Positions 11,001-19,058 of a stretch of DNA of 64,000 nucleotides are shown here, one piece after another. The notes beneath the pieces were generated by a model. The model was given only the letters and a program-made list of their open reading frames with translations. It searched no databases and was not told the DNA's origin. This stretch comes from an uncultured Dyadobacter sp. GTDB lineage: Bacteria; Bacteroidota; Bacteroidia; Cytophagales; Spirosomataceae. Position 1 is the first letter of the stretch; each line of letters opens with the position of its first letter. A program made the position numbers and the translations under genes. The stretch is from contig NZ_CAMLSE010000014.1 of NCBI RefSeq assembly GCF_946482605.1, forward strand, positions 1 through 64,000, in the 5' to 3' direction.

Positions 11001-11284
11001 GGAATCCATTGACCGACTTTTGGGTAGATTCAGAAAATGCCGTTCTCGGGCTCTTTAAAACAGGTATGGAAGTCGGCAAATACACCCTCGAGCTGACGAT
11101 GCTGAATATTCCCCAACCACTTGCCTACAACCCCTGGGACCAGCCCCATTTCTCAGTAGTGCTCAATGGGAAAACCGTAATCGATAAGCATATTATCACC
11201 TTTAATCCCCTTGATCCAGCTTCCCCTTCGCATGAATGGCAGCTCAACTTCCCATTCTCTCCAATCATTCTCGACCACAAATAA
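8099..11284 (+). CDS. Secreted M4-like zinc metallopeptidase with Fn3-like repeats (copy 2)
   Basis: This 1,061-residue tandem paralog aligns with the 4864 gene over its whole length. It has a signal peptide (MKKLLFYFLTVLGM, cleavage near SMSQN). Zinc motif HEMTH places His189 and His193, with Glu218 in the NEGICNIFG segment and His283 upstream of VVTRWFYLLSAG. The family helix GIGVEKAIQIIW is present. The Fn3-like C-terminal region has the same order of repeats as copy 1. The C-terminus (FSPIILDHK) again lacks a recognisable sorting domain. The third gene of the row, 28 bases downstream, encodes one. The gene is somewhat more AT-rich near 8500-9150 than its neighbours. The duplication looks old, because the two proteins differ at very many positions. 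Confidence 0.88.
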   Translation: MKKLLFYFLTVLGMLPGHSSMSQNTYNEKNVDRTAMSFFDGQQTFRALEYTVSPDPQSQKVYRLQTKPENGFPEIQMQGFSQGSSVYFEDKAPYDDQFTDNLTPYLSSEAVQILSGFQRIMKAFDQRFGWKGSDGLGVVPIDIKVKNSFETGAKILTYYFGNAAGGYFGFERNLNDSKPFQITVDALAHEMTHSVMRYKTGIYNKSGIQCSEYIALNEGICNIFGIYIKNKINNASPQNYDWVFAPQVLSLTFDTSNPKTAQYADTYNGQYYPQSCVGEKPYHAAGVVTRWFYLLSAGFQGSGQNDLGYTYNNLTGIGVEKAIQIIWDAIPSLKSYSNFPAFKLFTLQAAEKLYGLNSTEYQSVKQAWCAVGVCDNNLPFFSLSPANATSGEEPWPGVNVNFSWDDDKRIKEWQVETSTKYDFSENLQTFKVNSFDALFKPGGGVVYVGKATAHYHPGELIYIRAKITQADANFCKGLNPLCQLYQQFSPVHAVALGDKQAKFWHAVPAAGFTVNAWENPTIYWKSVSGAEQYTYQLANDKGFTDLVYTGSVNPTGNFTESGIINTTLGANQKYYIRVRAERNNSAIIINNFGAWSHTDSVNTYVPPTSVLQALNQKPNDPPTIVSSLGFGIDYYKTPGAFQYLVQVATDEAFSNIVHWQISPGNVTNALVTLPNLADQTDLYVGVLPQKGFVYATCTNVWHIKTDKNATLLAMAGPDPKISIPYKSYLGEKFFWAYGTVEPKLVDHFKLCITEKTSGQATCFTTPGKALEKEVLDQLMYDDHQGIEASVLAVGPQGAESGLSPAFSYTICPDQPFPKFPGDQSTIDPALPVTITWDASLWFEPGDQYLVSILSNGVPINGFNNAPTTETFMVVPAGTLGNGKNYTYVVKNSASCPDINAPSVLFSTIAGGNNNPPATPLKDLHIQVIGYRNDLDFSDPFPIETSDYQLGVVVKGPDGKTVQIVDANGNPLTDFWVDSENAVLGLFKTGMEVGKYTLELTMLNIPQPLAYNPWDQPHFSVVLNGKTVIDKHIITFNPLDPASPSHEWQLNFPFSPIILDHK

Positions 11285-11311
11285 TCATATCACATTCCAA
11301 TAGCTACAACT

Positions 11312-11803
11312 ATGAAAACGAACATTCCATTTCTCACGATCATCATCTCCATACTGGCTGCAAGCGGTGTAAATGCACAAAACTTCCGTCAATCAGAACC
11401 CGCTTTTAACTTCGTCAGAAAAGGATCGCTACTGAGCGTCAAAAGTGCCTCGGGCGAAGCAGTCACCACCATCGATCTGGATAAGCCTGCATTCAAAGGT
11501 AAGGTCATCGCATTCACCTACTCCGCCAACAAGAAGAAAGCGCTCCAACTGCCTGAGCGCGCAGTAAACACAGTCAATATTTTCCCAAATCCAGCCAACA
11601 GACAAGTCAACCTGCAATTTAAAGGCTCGTGGAAATACCCGGTGGATGTGCTGGTTTCGGACAAGAATGGTAACGTATTACAGACCAGCCGACTCGAATC
11701 AGCCGAGCATCCGCTGGATATAGGATCCTTCGCACCAGGCGTTTACATCTTAAAAGCGGAGTCTGGTGATACCCATGCAGTGGAGAAATTAATCGTGCAA
11801 TGA
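11312..11803 (+). CDS. Small secreted protein with T9SS type A sorting domain
   Basis: This 163-residue protein has a signal peptide (MKTNIPFLTIIISILAAS, cleavage after VNAQ), a short central stretch, and a C-terminal type A sorting domain from about residue 88. The domain carries the hallmark VNIFPNPANRQVNLQF, the strand DVLVSDKNGNVLQT and the end GVYILKAESGDTHAVEKLIVQ, read in pieces. Such domains direct cargo through the type IX secretion system to the cell surface. It lies 28 bases after the second metallopeptidase and is probably cotranscribed with both. What the non-sorting part (roughly 65 residues) does is unclear; it may be a surface partner of the peptidases. Confidence 0.88.
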   Translation: MKTNIPFLTIIISILAASGVNAQNFRQSEPAFNFVRKGSLLSVKSASGEAVTTIDLDKPAFKGKVIAFTYSANKKKALQLPERAVNTVNIFPNPANRQVNLQFKGSWKYPVDVLVSDKNGNVLQTSRLESAEHPLDIGSFAPGVYILKAESGDTHAVEKLIVQ

Positions 11804-11850
11804 TCAGGAGGGGGCGTAAAATCAATCAACCTCGCTTTGTCTTCCCCAGA

Positions 11851-12288
11851 CTATTCTTTAAATAATCCGCGGATTCCATCGGGCAGCTGCTGTAATTGCC
11901 ATTCCCGCTCGGAGTCCGCGGATTGCTTCGCGTGCCGGACTGCCCTTAATGCATATTCGGCTGCTCTCAGGGAATGGTCCGCCATATGCGCAGTTGCGAC
12001 CGCATGGCCCGCAGCCCTGGTGATGGCCACTGTGAGCGGACTCGCTTGTACTCGCGCAAGCGCCAGCATTGCCACCGACGCCTTGCGGGCATCGCCGACA
12101 GTCGCATTACCCTCTGCCCACGCGCGGGCGGCTCCCAGCGCCTGAGCCACTTCATTATCCGGTTCTGCACCCGGTAATGGCAAAACATGTTCTACACAAC
12201 CGCAAGCCCACAGGATCAGCTGGCGATGTTGCTCCCTCGTCAGCGGACCTCCCCTGTGTTCGGCTATGAATCTTCCGTCACGCATCAT
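11851..12288 (-). CDS. Putative immunity protein, Imm5 family
   Basis: This 145-residue helical protein has the pattern of the Imm5 (putative immunity protein) family. That pattern is GGPLTREQHRQLILWAC near the N-terminus, a central ARAWAEGNATVGDARKA, and the alanine-rich AGHAVATAHMADHSLRAAEYALRA block. Immunity proteins of polymorphic toxin systems neutralise cognate toxins in the cytoplasm; Imm5 itself has little direct biochemistry. No toxin, Rhs or other polymorphic-toxin gene is adjacent. It is therefore an orphan here, or it has another role, since Imm5-like proteins are often found alone. The coding region is notably richer in GC than its flanks, which could mean transfer. The start may be 12288 or the adjacent ATG at 12285. 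Confidence 0.75.
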   Translation of the reverse strand: MMRDGRFIAEHRGGPLTREQHRQLILWACGCVEHVLPLPGAEPDNEVAQALGAARAWAEGNATVGDARKASVAMLALARVQASPLTVAITRAAGHAVATAHMADHSLRAAEYALRAVRHAKQSADSEREWQLQQLPDGIRGLFKE

Positions 12289-12372
12289 GTTTTCAAATCA
12301 AAGGCTATTTTCCGACTGGAAATCATTATTTTTCACTAAATTAAATTCCAATGTAACTACACCTCTACTACT

Positions 12373-12879
12373 ATGCAATACGAAGCTTCCTGGGACAAAT
12401 CTGTTAAAATCATCACCATAGGAGTAACCGCATTATTTATCGGATTAGGCCTGATGGATCTTTTTCCGTTTAGTGAGCCCTTCGACTGGAAAAAATCAAC
12501 AATTATCACATCGATCCTAATAGTAACTTACGTGGGTGCCTATATTTTCCGGCCACTTGGATACACATTAACCGCGGTCCAGGTGATCATCCGCAGGCCC
12601 TGGCGCAGCGTAATCTTGGAACGAAAGTCGATTGAAACAGTACAAATCATATCAAAAGACCAGTTAAAATTCACCATCCGTACCTTCGGCGTCGGCGGGC
12701 TGTTCGGGTACTATGGCAAATTTTATAACTCGGTTTACGGTAAAATGACCTGGTATCTTACCCGGCGCGACCATCTTGTACTGATCAGGACGGTCGATAA
12801 AAAAACCATACTGCTATCGCCGGATGATATAGATTCATTTGCCAAAGAGCTGGAAAGCAATCAACTTGTTTTGAGCTGA
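12373..12879 (+). CDS. PH domain-like membrane protein
   Basis: This 168-residue protein has two N-terminal membrane segments (about residues 12-32 and 41-60). They are followed by a bacterial PH-like domain: YTLTAVQVIIRRPWRSVILERKSIETVQII, then IRTFGVGGLFGYYGKFYN and TILLSPDDIDSFAKEL, read in pieces. This is the layout of Bacteroidota 'PH domain-containing protein' entries, whose role is unknown. The PH part should face the cytoplasm. It stands alone, convergent with the esterase gene. No start alternative is closer to the conserved part. Confidence 0.78.
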   Translation: MQYEASWDKSVKIITIGVTALFIGLGLMDLFPFSEPFDWKKSTIITSILIVTYVGAYIFRPLGYTLTAVQVIIRRPWRSVILERKSIETVQIISKDQLKFTIRTFGVGGLFGYYGKFYNSVYGKMTWYLTRRDHLVLIRTVDKKTILLSPDDIDSFAKELESNQLVLS

Positions 12880-12902
12880 ACCGCTAAATCTGCCTGGTTC
12901 CG

Positions 12903-13943
12903 TTACTTCCCGGCGAGGTTTTTGGAGAAAAAGGGAAGCATTTTTGTCTCGATCCGCTCACCGATCTTGTTGATGTGATCACCCTCATACTCTTCATAAG
13001 AATGTGAAATCTTGTAGTTGTCGAGTATCTGGTGGAGCGTTTTGATGTTGGCAGCAATGGGCTGGTCACGGTCTCCGGCATCGAAGCCGATTCCTTTCAT
13101 TTGCCTCAGGTTCGTAATGTACTGGTCGATGTTGGAAAGTCCCATATTCGCATTCCACTTGATCTCGGCAACGGGTGATATCTTGCCGTTTTCAACGATC
13201 GCGTCCGTATAGAATGGCGGGCGGGTTGGGTTGGGCGACCAGGCTGCTGCATACGCGAGCGCTGCTTTGGTCATAAAATCGGCTTTGGCAATGTCGGCGG
13301 TCGTTTTAACTGCTTCGATTTTGGCAATGGCCTCGGGAGAACGCGGAGTGCCCGGTGCCATGCAACATGGGCTCAGCAAATAAATGCTTGAAAACACCTC
13401 CGGGTGCCGCTCTCCGATGCGGATCGTTCCGTAACCGCCCATCGAATGCCCCGCCAGACCGCGGCTTGACGCTTTGGGAATCGTACGGTAATGCTGGTCG
13501 ATGTAACTTACCAGCTCTCCGGACACGAAGTCCTCCCAGTTTCCAGCTGTGATCGAATTGGAATAATAACTGCCGCCACTGCGTGTAAAAGCATTGGGTG
13601 TAACTATAATCATCTCCTGTGCCTGGCCCGAAGCGAATACCTTGTCCACAATCACGGGGAGATTGATCCAGTGCTTCACAAACCCATACCACTGGGCATC
13701 CGTATCCGTGAAACCATGTAGCAGATACACCACCGGGAACCGGCGTTTTGACTCCTTTTTATAGCTGGGCGGCAGGTACACCGACACGTCCGGGTCGGCC
13801 GGATTGCCTTCCAGATTGCCTTCCAGTGTTTTGCCGTGTACTTTTATGCGCTCCACCGTTCCTTTGAGCGTTGACTGCCCAAAGGCTATTGCAGGTACCA
13901 GCAGAACAATCAGCAAAAGGACGGTTAATCTTTCTTTCTTCAT
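12903..13943 (-). CDS. Secreted esterase, alpha/beta hydrolase (esterase D type)
   Basis: The ATG at 13943 gives 346 residues starting with a signal peptide (MKKERLTVLLLIVLL, cleavage near AFGQS). A longer frame from 14054 would overlap the pirin gene and is rejected. The mature part is a PF00756-type esterase. Key elements are VVYLLHGFTDTDAQW for the oxyanion region, the nucleophile Ser167 in GHSMGGYGT, and a C-terminal YEGDHINK holding the likely catalytic His. Such enzymes hydrolyse esters such as feruloyl, acetyl or S-formyl groups. The exported form in Bacteroidota often acts on plant polysaccharide decorations. The actual substrate cannot be told from the sequence. Confidence 0.88.
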   Translation of the reverse strand: MKKERLTVLLLIVLLVPAIAFGQSTLKGTVERIKVHGKTLEGNLEGNPADPDVSVYLPPSYKKESKRRFPVVYLLHGFTDTDAQWYGFVKHWINLPVIVDKVFASGQAQEMIIVTPNAFTRSGGSYYSNSITAGNWEDFVSGELVSYIDQHYRTIPKASSRGLAGHSMGGYGTIRIGERHPEVFSSIYLLSPCCMAPGTPRSPEAIAKIEAVKTTADIAKADFMTKAALAYAAAWSPNPTRPPFYTDAIVENGKISPVAEIKWNANMGLSNIDQYITNLRQMKGIGFDAGDRDQPIAANIKTLHQILDNYKISHSYEEYEGDHINKIGERIETKMLPFFSKNLAGK

Positions 13944-14013
13944 CGCAGTCAGGTTTGAATGTGCTTCCAAATTAAGAAAGATTAACCGCCCGTTAAAATG
14001 TGTAAGCTCAGGA

Positions 14014-14895
14014 TTAGTAATTAAAACGCTGCGCTTCGGGCAATGCGGACACATGCTTCATTTTGCCGTGCCGGAAATCACTGTAAAGTGTGCGGATCTC
14101 GTCCTGATTGTCAGAAATGAACGGACCGTAAGAAACGATTTTGTCATGCTGAGGCTCTCCTGCGTACAGGACCACACGTGCGCCGTCGTTGCCCGCTCTG
14201 ATATTCAGCTTACTTGAAGCACCTCCGGATACCGTATTCAGCCACCCGATTTGATTGATTTCCAACTCTTCATGATCATCCCCTACTGTAATAGCTCCTT
14301 CAATCACATACAAAAATGCATTGTAGGAGGCCGGCAAAGACTCCGCCAGGCCCGCACCAGGCTGCAATTGAATGTCCGCAACGACCAGCGGCACATGGTT
14401 CTTCACAGGTGACAGGAGCCCTGCGAAAGAGCCACTGTACAGCACCGTTCTCACGCCGTTCTTCTCAATGGCAGGCGCATGCTCATGTACGAGGTCCTGC
14501 ACCCTGGGTTCCGTCCAGCGATCTGATTTCGGCAGGTTTAGCCACATTTGCAGCAGTCGCATACGCGATTTACCTTCAATCGTTTCCGTATGAACGATGC
14601 CGCTGCCGGCCGTCATCATCTGAAAATCGCCCTGTTTCATTTTATGCGCGTCATCTCCGATTTCGCCTTCGAGCAGTAGTGACACTGTTTCAAAACCGGC
14701 GTGCGGATGCGGGCCACCAACCGGCGAATCGTCTTTTTTGTCCAGAAAGTCATCCATCAATAAAATAAACGGATCGCTGCGTTCAAACTCGTCGTAAATG
14801 ACTGCCCGTGCTGTATGATCAGGCCCCAGAAATCCCGGTTGAGCAGCGGGAGTTTTGACGCTTACAATTTTTCTGACTATGCTTTGATTTTCCAT
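14014..14895 (-). CDS. Pirin family protein
   Basis: This 293-residue bicupin has the pirin signature GGPHPHAGFETVSLLLEGEI and MTAGSGIVHTE in its N-terminal cupin. The metal ligands are the two histidines of HPHAGF plus the later His/Glu pair (HTETIEG). It also has a pirin C-terminal cupin (AFLYVIEGAITVG). Pirins bind iron; bacterial members include quercetinases and redox-sensing cofactors. The ATG at 14895 fits the family N-terminus (MENQSIVRKIV); the in-frame codon at 14928 adds 11 residues with no homology feature. The gene is monocistronic as far as I can see, with the esterase gene on the same strand 70 bases downstream. Confidence 0.93.
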   Translation of the reverse strand: MENQSIVRKIVSVKTPAAQPGFLGPDHTARAVIYDEFERSDPFILLMDDFLDKKDDSPVGGPHPHAGFETVSLLLEGEIGDDAHKMKQGDFQMMTAGSGIVHTETIEGKSRMRLLQMWLNLPKSDRWTEPRVQDLVHEHAPAIEKNGVRTVLYSGSFAGLLSPVKNHVPLVVADIQLQPGAGLAESLPASYNAFLYVIEGAITVGDDHEELEINQIGWLNTVSGGASSKLNIRAGNDGARVVLYAGEPQHDKIVSYGPFISDNQDEIRTLYSDFRHGKMKHVSALPEAQRFNY

Positions 14896-15166
14896 TGTTT
14901 GTTTCTCTTTCAGGATTGACAAAACCATTGACGGCTTCGTTTAAGTAAACAAAATCTGCTGGTACTCCGTCCACCAGGCCCGCTATACATTTGGTAAGTG
15001 CATTGGTCTGACGTAGAAATGAACCGGGACGTCGTGAAAAAACCGGGAATGAGCAAATTCTTTTTGTCGACCTTTTGTTAAAAAAAGTGACACGATGGCA
15101 AAGCAGCACATACAGAGCCGTTCAGCGTCCCATTTACCACCAACGACACCAATATTACACTTCATC

Positions 15167-15661
15167 ATGCAATTCGATTCAGAACGTTTACGCTACGAAA
15201 AATTTACGCAGGACCATTTTGAGGATTATTTCCGACTAGTATCAAGGCAGGATGTCATGCTCCACATCAGTGGTGACGGACTCGCGCCCGAAGCTGCCCG
15301 GCAGCGATTTGAAAGAGCGCTCCGCGCCGACAGACAGCAGATCGACATGGGCTTTGTGGCTGTTTATGAAGAGCATAGCGGCTCTTTTGTAGGCCTGGGC
15401 AAAATCGTCCCGTTTGAAGATGGTTTCACCGAAATCGGCTATGCGCTCCTCCCGGACTTCTGGGGCAAAGGCTACGCCTCGGAAATCACTTGCAGGCTCA
15501 TCACCTACGCACGCGATCGCGGGACGGTTGAATCGCTTGTGGCCCTTGTGGCCCCCGAGAACCAGGCGTCTGTCCATGTCCTTACCAAACAGCACTTCCG
15601 GTTTTTCAGGGAAGTACCGGAAGGCGACCTGGTGCGGCATGACTACATTCTGGATTTGTAA
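15167..15661 (+). CDS. GNAT-family N-acetyltransferase
   Basis: The ATG at 15167 gives 164 residues beginning MQFDSERLRYEKF, the usual start of the RimJ/RimL-type Acetyltransf_3 branch. The conserved acetyl-CoA region is seen as IGYALLPDFWGKGYASEIT and VALVAPENQASVHVLTKQHF, in pieces. A longer in-frame start at 15095 adds 24 unlike residues and is rejected. Such enzymes acetylate amino groups of proteins or small molecules. The substrate here is unknown. The gene is convergent with the FAD oxidoreductase gene, with 16 bases between stops. Confidence 0.92.
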   Translation: MQFDSERLRYEKFTQDHFEDYFRLVSRQDVMLHISGDGLAPEAARQRFERALRADRQQIDMGFVAVYEEHSGSFVGLGKIVPFEDGFTEIGYALLPDFWGKGYASEITCRLITYARDRGTVESLVALVAPENQASVHVLTKQHFRFFREVPEGDLVRHDYILDL

Positions 15662-15677
15662 TCCGGGAAACAACTGA

Positions 15678-17072
15678 TCACGCCGGGCTCAGATAGGGTC
15701 CGGCGGCACCGTTACGCTGTTTTTCTGCAAGTAAAATTGCATCAATGGCATTTAATGCGCTTCTGGCTGCATCACTGGAACTGACATGATCAAACTCTCC
15801 CTGCCGCCCTATGCCATAGATATGATGCTGCGCCAACCGGTCGTTGAATGCAGTGACCTTTGTTCGATCAAAAGACTTGCCAAATACCGGGTAGGCATTT
15901 TCTGTAACCCGATGCCCCACCAGGAGCACATCCCTAAAGATATCGTTCCATTTCGTATGATGAAACGTCCTTTTAAAATCATCATCTAATTCCATTGCCA
16001 ACGCCGGATTTGAAAGTTGACTCCGGTGCGGCAGCGATTCGACCACAAAATAAAAGCGGCGATTTAACGACTTGTCTTTGCCTGTGTTGTAATAATTAGA
16101 GTGAAAAGTTATTCTTTTCCACTTGCCTTTATTTGTGAAGTTAAAGAGAACAAAGCATTCGGGAAGCACCTCGCATTTAGCTTCGTAAAAAAGACTGCAA
16201 AGCGGTTGGTAATCCAGCGTAACATCGGTATCGATACCGGTCATTTTACTGGTGGAATGCAAAGGCTGGCTCGACAATAAATAATCGTATTCCAGTATTT
16301 CCCCTCCTTTTATTCGGATACTTTTCTCATCACAGTTGATCTTTTCAACCGGACTATTACACCTCACTTCGCCACCGGCGGCGGCGATACTCTTATTGAT
16401 ATATTCATACATCTCGCTAAACCCCGATTCCGGTCGCGCCCAGATATCACGCATAATGTTGTACGTCGTGAAATAATGAATATTCCCTTTGAGCATATTT
16501 CGCAAAACATTCTTGCCTTTGAATTTTTCTATGACGCCTCCGAGACGTTTATAGGCGAACTCGACATGAATATCTTTCGGGTCCAGGTGAAATAAGCGCC
16601 TTACGTAATGATCCAGCCCTGTTTTTCTATAAAATGGACCCATAAAAAAAAGCAATAACTGCTCCACATTCCGGCATTCAGCCTCCGAACCGGTTAATCT
16701 CAACCATGCGATTTTTGCGAGATCAAAACCAGCACTTGTCAGGCCATGGTCCCTTACATAACCTTGGAAAGTAATGGGGTATTTGTCCAGATTAAAGTTA
16801 TTACTGAGGGATAAGTGCCGGGAGCTTTCAGCATAAACCAGCCGTTCTTTGAGCCCGGGAAACAATGCAAGGAGTTGATGGTGATTCCAAAAAAAGAAAG
16901 CTCCTAAATCAAAATGCAGTCCATTAATCTCTACATCCTTATGAAACCCACCCAAAGTGTTCGCAGATTCGAGCAAGGTAACTTTTTGAAACCCATTCTT
17001 CAATGCATATGCTGCTGCGGCACACCCGGCGGGGCCACCGCCGATAATGACAACTCTCTTATCAATTTTCAT
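15678..17072 (-). CDS. FAD-dependent oxidoreductase (amine oxidase / protoporphyrinogen oxidase-like)
   Basis: This 464-residue protein has an N-terminal Rossmann dinucleotide-binding motif (VVIIGGGPAGCAAAAYAL) followed by LLESANTLGGF. This places it in the NAD(P)-binding-8 / amine-oxidase group that includes UDP-galactopyranose mutase-like and protoporphyrinogen oxidase-like proteins. A C-terminal GIGRQGEFDHVSSSDAA segment fits the FAD-contacting end of this group. Several members occur in cell-surface glycan or lipid loci, but no such genes adjoin it. The substrate is unknown. The upstream gap (17073-17368) contains short inverted repeats that might be regulatory. Confidence 0.85.
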   Translation of the reverse strand: MKIDKRVVIIGGGPAGCAAAAYALKNGFQKVTLLESANTLGGFHKDVEINGLHFDLGAFFFWNHHQLLALFPGLKERLVYAESSRHLSLSNNFNLDKYPITFQGYVRDHGLTSAGFDLAKIAWLRLTGSEAECRNVEQLLLFFMGPFYRKTGLDHYVRRLFHLDPKDIHVEFAYKRLGGVIEKFKGKNVLRNMLKGNIHYFTTYNIMRDIWARPESGFSEMYEYINKSIAAAGGEVRCNSPVEKINCDEKSIRIKGGEILEYDYLLSSQPLHSTSKMTGIDTDVTLDYQPLCSLFYEAKCEVLPECFVLFNFTNKGKWKRITFHSNYYNTGKDKSLNRRFYFVVESLPHRSQLSNPALAMELDDDFKRTFHHTKWNDIFRDVLLVGHRVTENAYPVFGKSFDRTKVTAFNDRLAQHHIYGIGRQGEFDHVSSSDAARSALNAIDAILLAEKQRNGAAGPYLSPA

Positions 17073-17368
17073 AAACGCGCGATAGAAGAAGCTTAGGTAT
17101 CAAATGAATTAAGTAAAATGAAATTCACTTAATCAATGTGCTAATTTTAATAAAAAATATGACATCACTAATAGTTAGTGGAAATTTATCAGCAAATCCC
17201 AAGAAGATAATAACAAACCGGCCGCGCTATTAATCAGATCCCTGCATTGGTCTTTCCAGTCGGCCCAAGTGGAGTATATAATTCCGACGACCATGGAACC
17301 CGTGGCATAATTCTTTGAGTGCTTTTCGCATTGAAGCTATACCACATGAACGACGAAACGGGCACCAA
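17073..17368. other. Intergenic region with short inverted repeats
   Basis: This 296-base gap lies between the divergent oxidoreductase and NmrA genes. It is AT-rich to about 17220. It holds a palindrome CACTAA-tag-TTAGTG at 17166-17180 and a looser pair TTAAGT / ACTTAA around 17109-17132. Either could be an operator. Neither is long enough to be convincing by itself. A long antisense frame crossing 17234-17911 is a shadow of the NmrA gene. Confidence 0.35.
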
Positions 17369-18274
17369 ATGACTGGACAACAATACACTACACCCCAAAC
17401 CATTATACTTGCCGGGGCTACGGGACACCTCGGAACGCTCATCATTAAAGAACTCCTCGCGCGGCATGCGTATGTGAAAGCGCTCGTGCGTAGAGATACG
17501 CCCCTTAACAAAACGCAACCGCTGGAAAAGGCCGGCGCGACAGTGATACCTGTCGATTATAACAATGCAGTCGCTCTCACCGAAGCTTTCAGGGACGGGC
17601 ATTGCGTTGTATCTGCGCTGTCGGGCTTGCGGGATGTGATTGTAGAAGCCCAATCGAAGCTGCTTAAAGCGGCGCTGAATGCGGGCGTACCGCGGTTTAT
17701 ACCCTCGGATTATTGCATTGACTTTACCAAACTCCCTGACGGCTCGAACCGTAACCTGGACCTTCGCCGGGAGTTTTCCGTGATCCTTGACAGCACACCG
17801 ATCCACGCCACGTCCATCCTCAACGGCATGTTTACGGACCTGCTTAAAGGCCAGGCACCTTTGATCCAGCCCGCATTGAACCGCGTGATCTACTGGGGAA
17901 ATGCCAGCCAACCCATGGATTTTACGACAATAGCCAACACAGCCGCATTCACCGCCGCCGCTGCATTGGATACGCAGGCACCACGTTTTTTACGCATTGC
18001 GGGGGAGGTAGCAACGATACAGGATATTCGCCATGCCGCCAGCCAAGCTTACGGAAAGGAATTTGGACTGTGGAGAATCGGAGGATTGGGAACGCTGCAA
18101 ACGATCATAAAAATCACGCGCACGCTCATGCCCGGGCGGGATGAAGTGTTTCCGCCCTGGCAAGGCATGCAATATCTTCACAACATGCTGAGTGGACTGC
18201 CCAAACTCGAACCGCTGGATAACGGCCGCTATCCGGAAATTAAATGGACGAAGATCCGGGAAGTGATTGAATAG
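17369..18274 (+). CDS. NmrA-like NAD(P)-binding protein
   Basis: The ATG at 17369 gives 301 residues. The Rossmann motif of atypical short-chain dehydrogenases is near the N-terminus (IILAGATGHLGTLI). It is followed by ALVRRDTPL and the NmrA-type segment PRFIPSDYCIDFTKL. Such proteins sense NAD(P) or act as reductases on phenylpropanoid-like substrates (isoflavone reductase branch). The longer start at 17315 adds 18 residues before the beta strand and is less likely. The stop codon abuts the stop of the convergent hydrolase gene with no base between. The proximity to the ArsR operon suggests, but does not show, a shared redox or xenobiotic role. Confidence 0.87.
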   Translation: MTGQQYTTPQTIILAGATGHLGTLIIKELLARHAYVKALVRRDTPLNKTQPLEKAGATVIPVDYNNAVALTEAFRDGHCVVSALSGLRDVIVEAQSKLLKAALNAGVPRFIPSDYCIDFTKLPDGSNRNLDLRREFSVILDSTPIHATSILNGMFTDLLKGQAPLIQPALNRVIYWGNASQPMDFTTIANTAAFTAAAALDTQAPRFLRIAGEVATIQDIRHAASQAYGKEFGLWRIGGLGTLQTIIKITRTLMPGRDEVFPPWQGMQYLHNMLSGLPKLEPLDNGRYPEIKWTKIREVIE

Positions 18275-19057
18275 TTATTCTGTAAGAAATTCCTTTACCA
18301 AAGCAGCAGTGAGTTCGGGTTGCTGACTCCCTGCTTTGGCGGTGCAGATTTCTCCGATCAACGCGCCATGCACGCCTGGAAGGATTACCAGTTGCGCATG
18401 TGGTATCAGCCTGGAAATTTCGACAATATGCTCGGTTTTGATCACGTCCTGATCTCCCGACATGATCAATGCAGGAGCCTGAATGCGCGTCAGTTCCTCT
18501 TTGGGCCAATCCGAGAAGTTGCGCCGCCGTTCGCGGTCCTTGTTAAACATGTTTTGCAAGCCTTTCGGGTCGGGGTTGACTCTTAAAAAATATTCTTTCA
18601 AAGGCCCGGGCATATTGTCGAGTGAGGCATTGTCCATCATCTCGAAAAAGCCGTCGATCATTCCCGCGCGGGTATAATTGGAGGCTACGACTACGATCCT
18701 GTTGATCAGTTCGGGGTGGCGGCCTGCCAGTTGCATGGTAGTACAGCCGCCGTCGCTAAAACCGAACACATTGGCCTTATCCATTTTCAAGTACCGTAAC
18801 AAAGCGGCAACGTCGTCGGCATCCTGCGTGAACGACTCCGGCGCATCGCGGTCACTGGTGCGTCCGTGAGCTTGCAATTCTACGGCAATGATTTTCGAGA
18901 ATGCCGCGAGTTTGGGCAGGATATTACCAAACGAAGTCTCGATCGTCGAGCCAGCGCCGTGGATCAGCACCAGCGGGAGATCGCCGCTTCCATGGATCTC
19001 GTAATACATTTTCAGGCCGTTCACCGGCGCATAGCCGGTCGTTTTTTGCTGCTCCAT
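18275..19057 (-). CDS. Alpha/beta hydrolase
   Basis: This 260-residue cytoplasmic alpha/beta-hydrolase-1 protein has the oxyanion segment LVLIHGAGSTIET, nucleophile motif GFSDGG, and an acid region ALIMSGDQDVI. The likely catalytic His is in LPGVHGALI. It is the third gene of a tight ArsR-SRPBCC-hydrolase operon: the SRPBCC stop at 19059 lies one base from this ATG. Substrates of this branch vary from esters to peroxides and epoxides. The operon context suggests a stress- or ligand-induced function under the ArsR-type repressor. It converges with NmrA at zero spacing. Confidence 0.9.
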   Translation of the reverse strand: MEQQKTTGYAPVNGLKMYYEIHGSGDLPLVLIHGAGSTIETSFGNILPKLAAFSKIIAVELQAHGRTSDRDAPESFTQDADDVAALLRYLKMDKANVFGFSDGGCTTMQLAGRHPELINRIVVVASNYTRAGMIDGFFEMMDNASLDNMPGPLKEYFLRVNPDPKGLQNMFNKDRERRRNFSDWPKEELTRIQAPALIMSGDQDVIKTEHIVEISRLIPHAQLVILPGVHGALIGEICTAKAGSQQPELTAALVKEFLTE

Positions 19058-19058
19058 T

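Noticed and set aside
13944..14054. Long start of the esterase gene
   Set aside because: It would overlap the pirin gene end and put 37 residues before a perfectly good signal peptide.
17166..17180. CACTAA-tag-TTAGTG as an operator of the oxidoreductase or NmrA
   Set aside because: Six-base arms in AT-rich DNA are frequent by chance; no second copy was seen, so I kept it only as a note in the intergenic entry.
17234..17911. 225-codon antisense frame over NmrA
   Set aside because: Shadow of the NmrA coding sequence; no domain pattern and no signal peptide.
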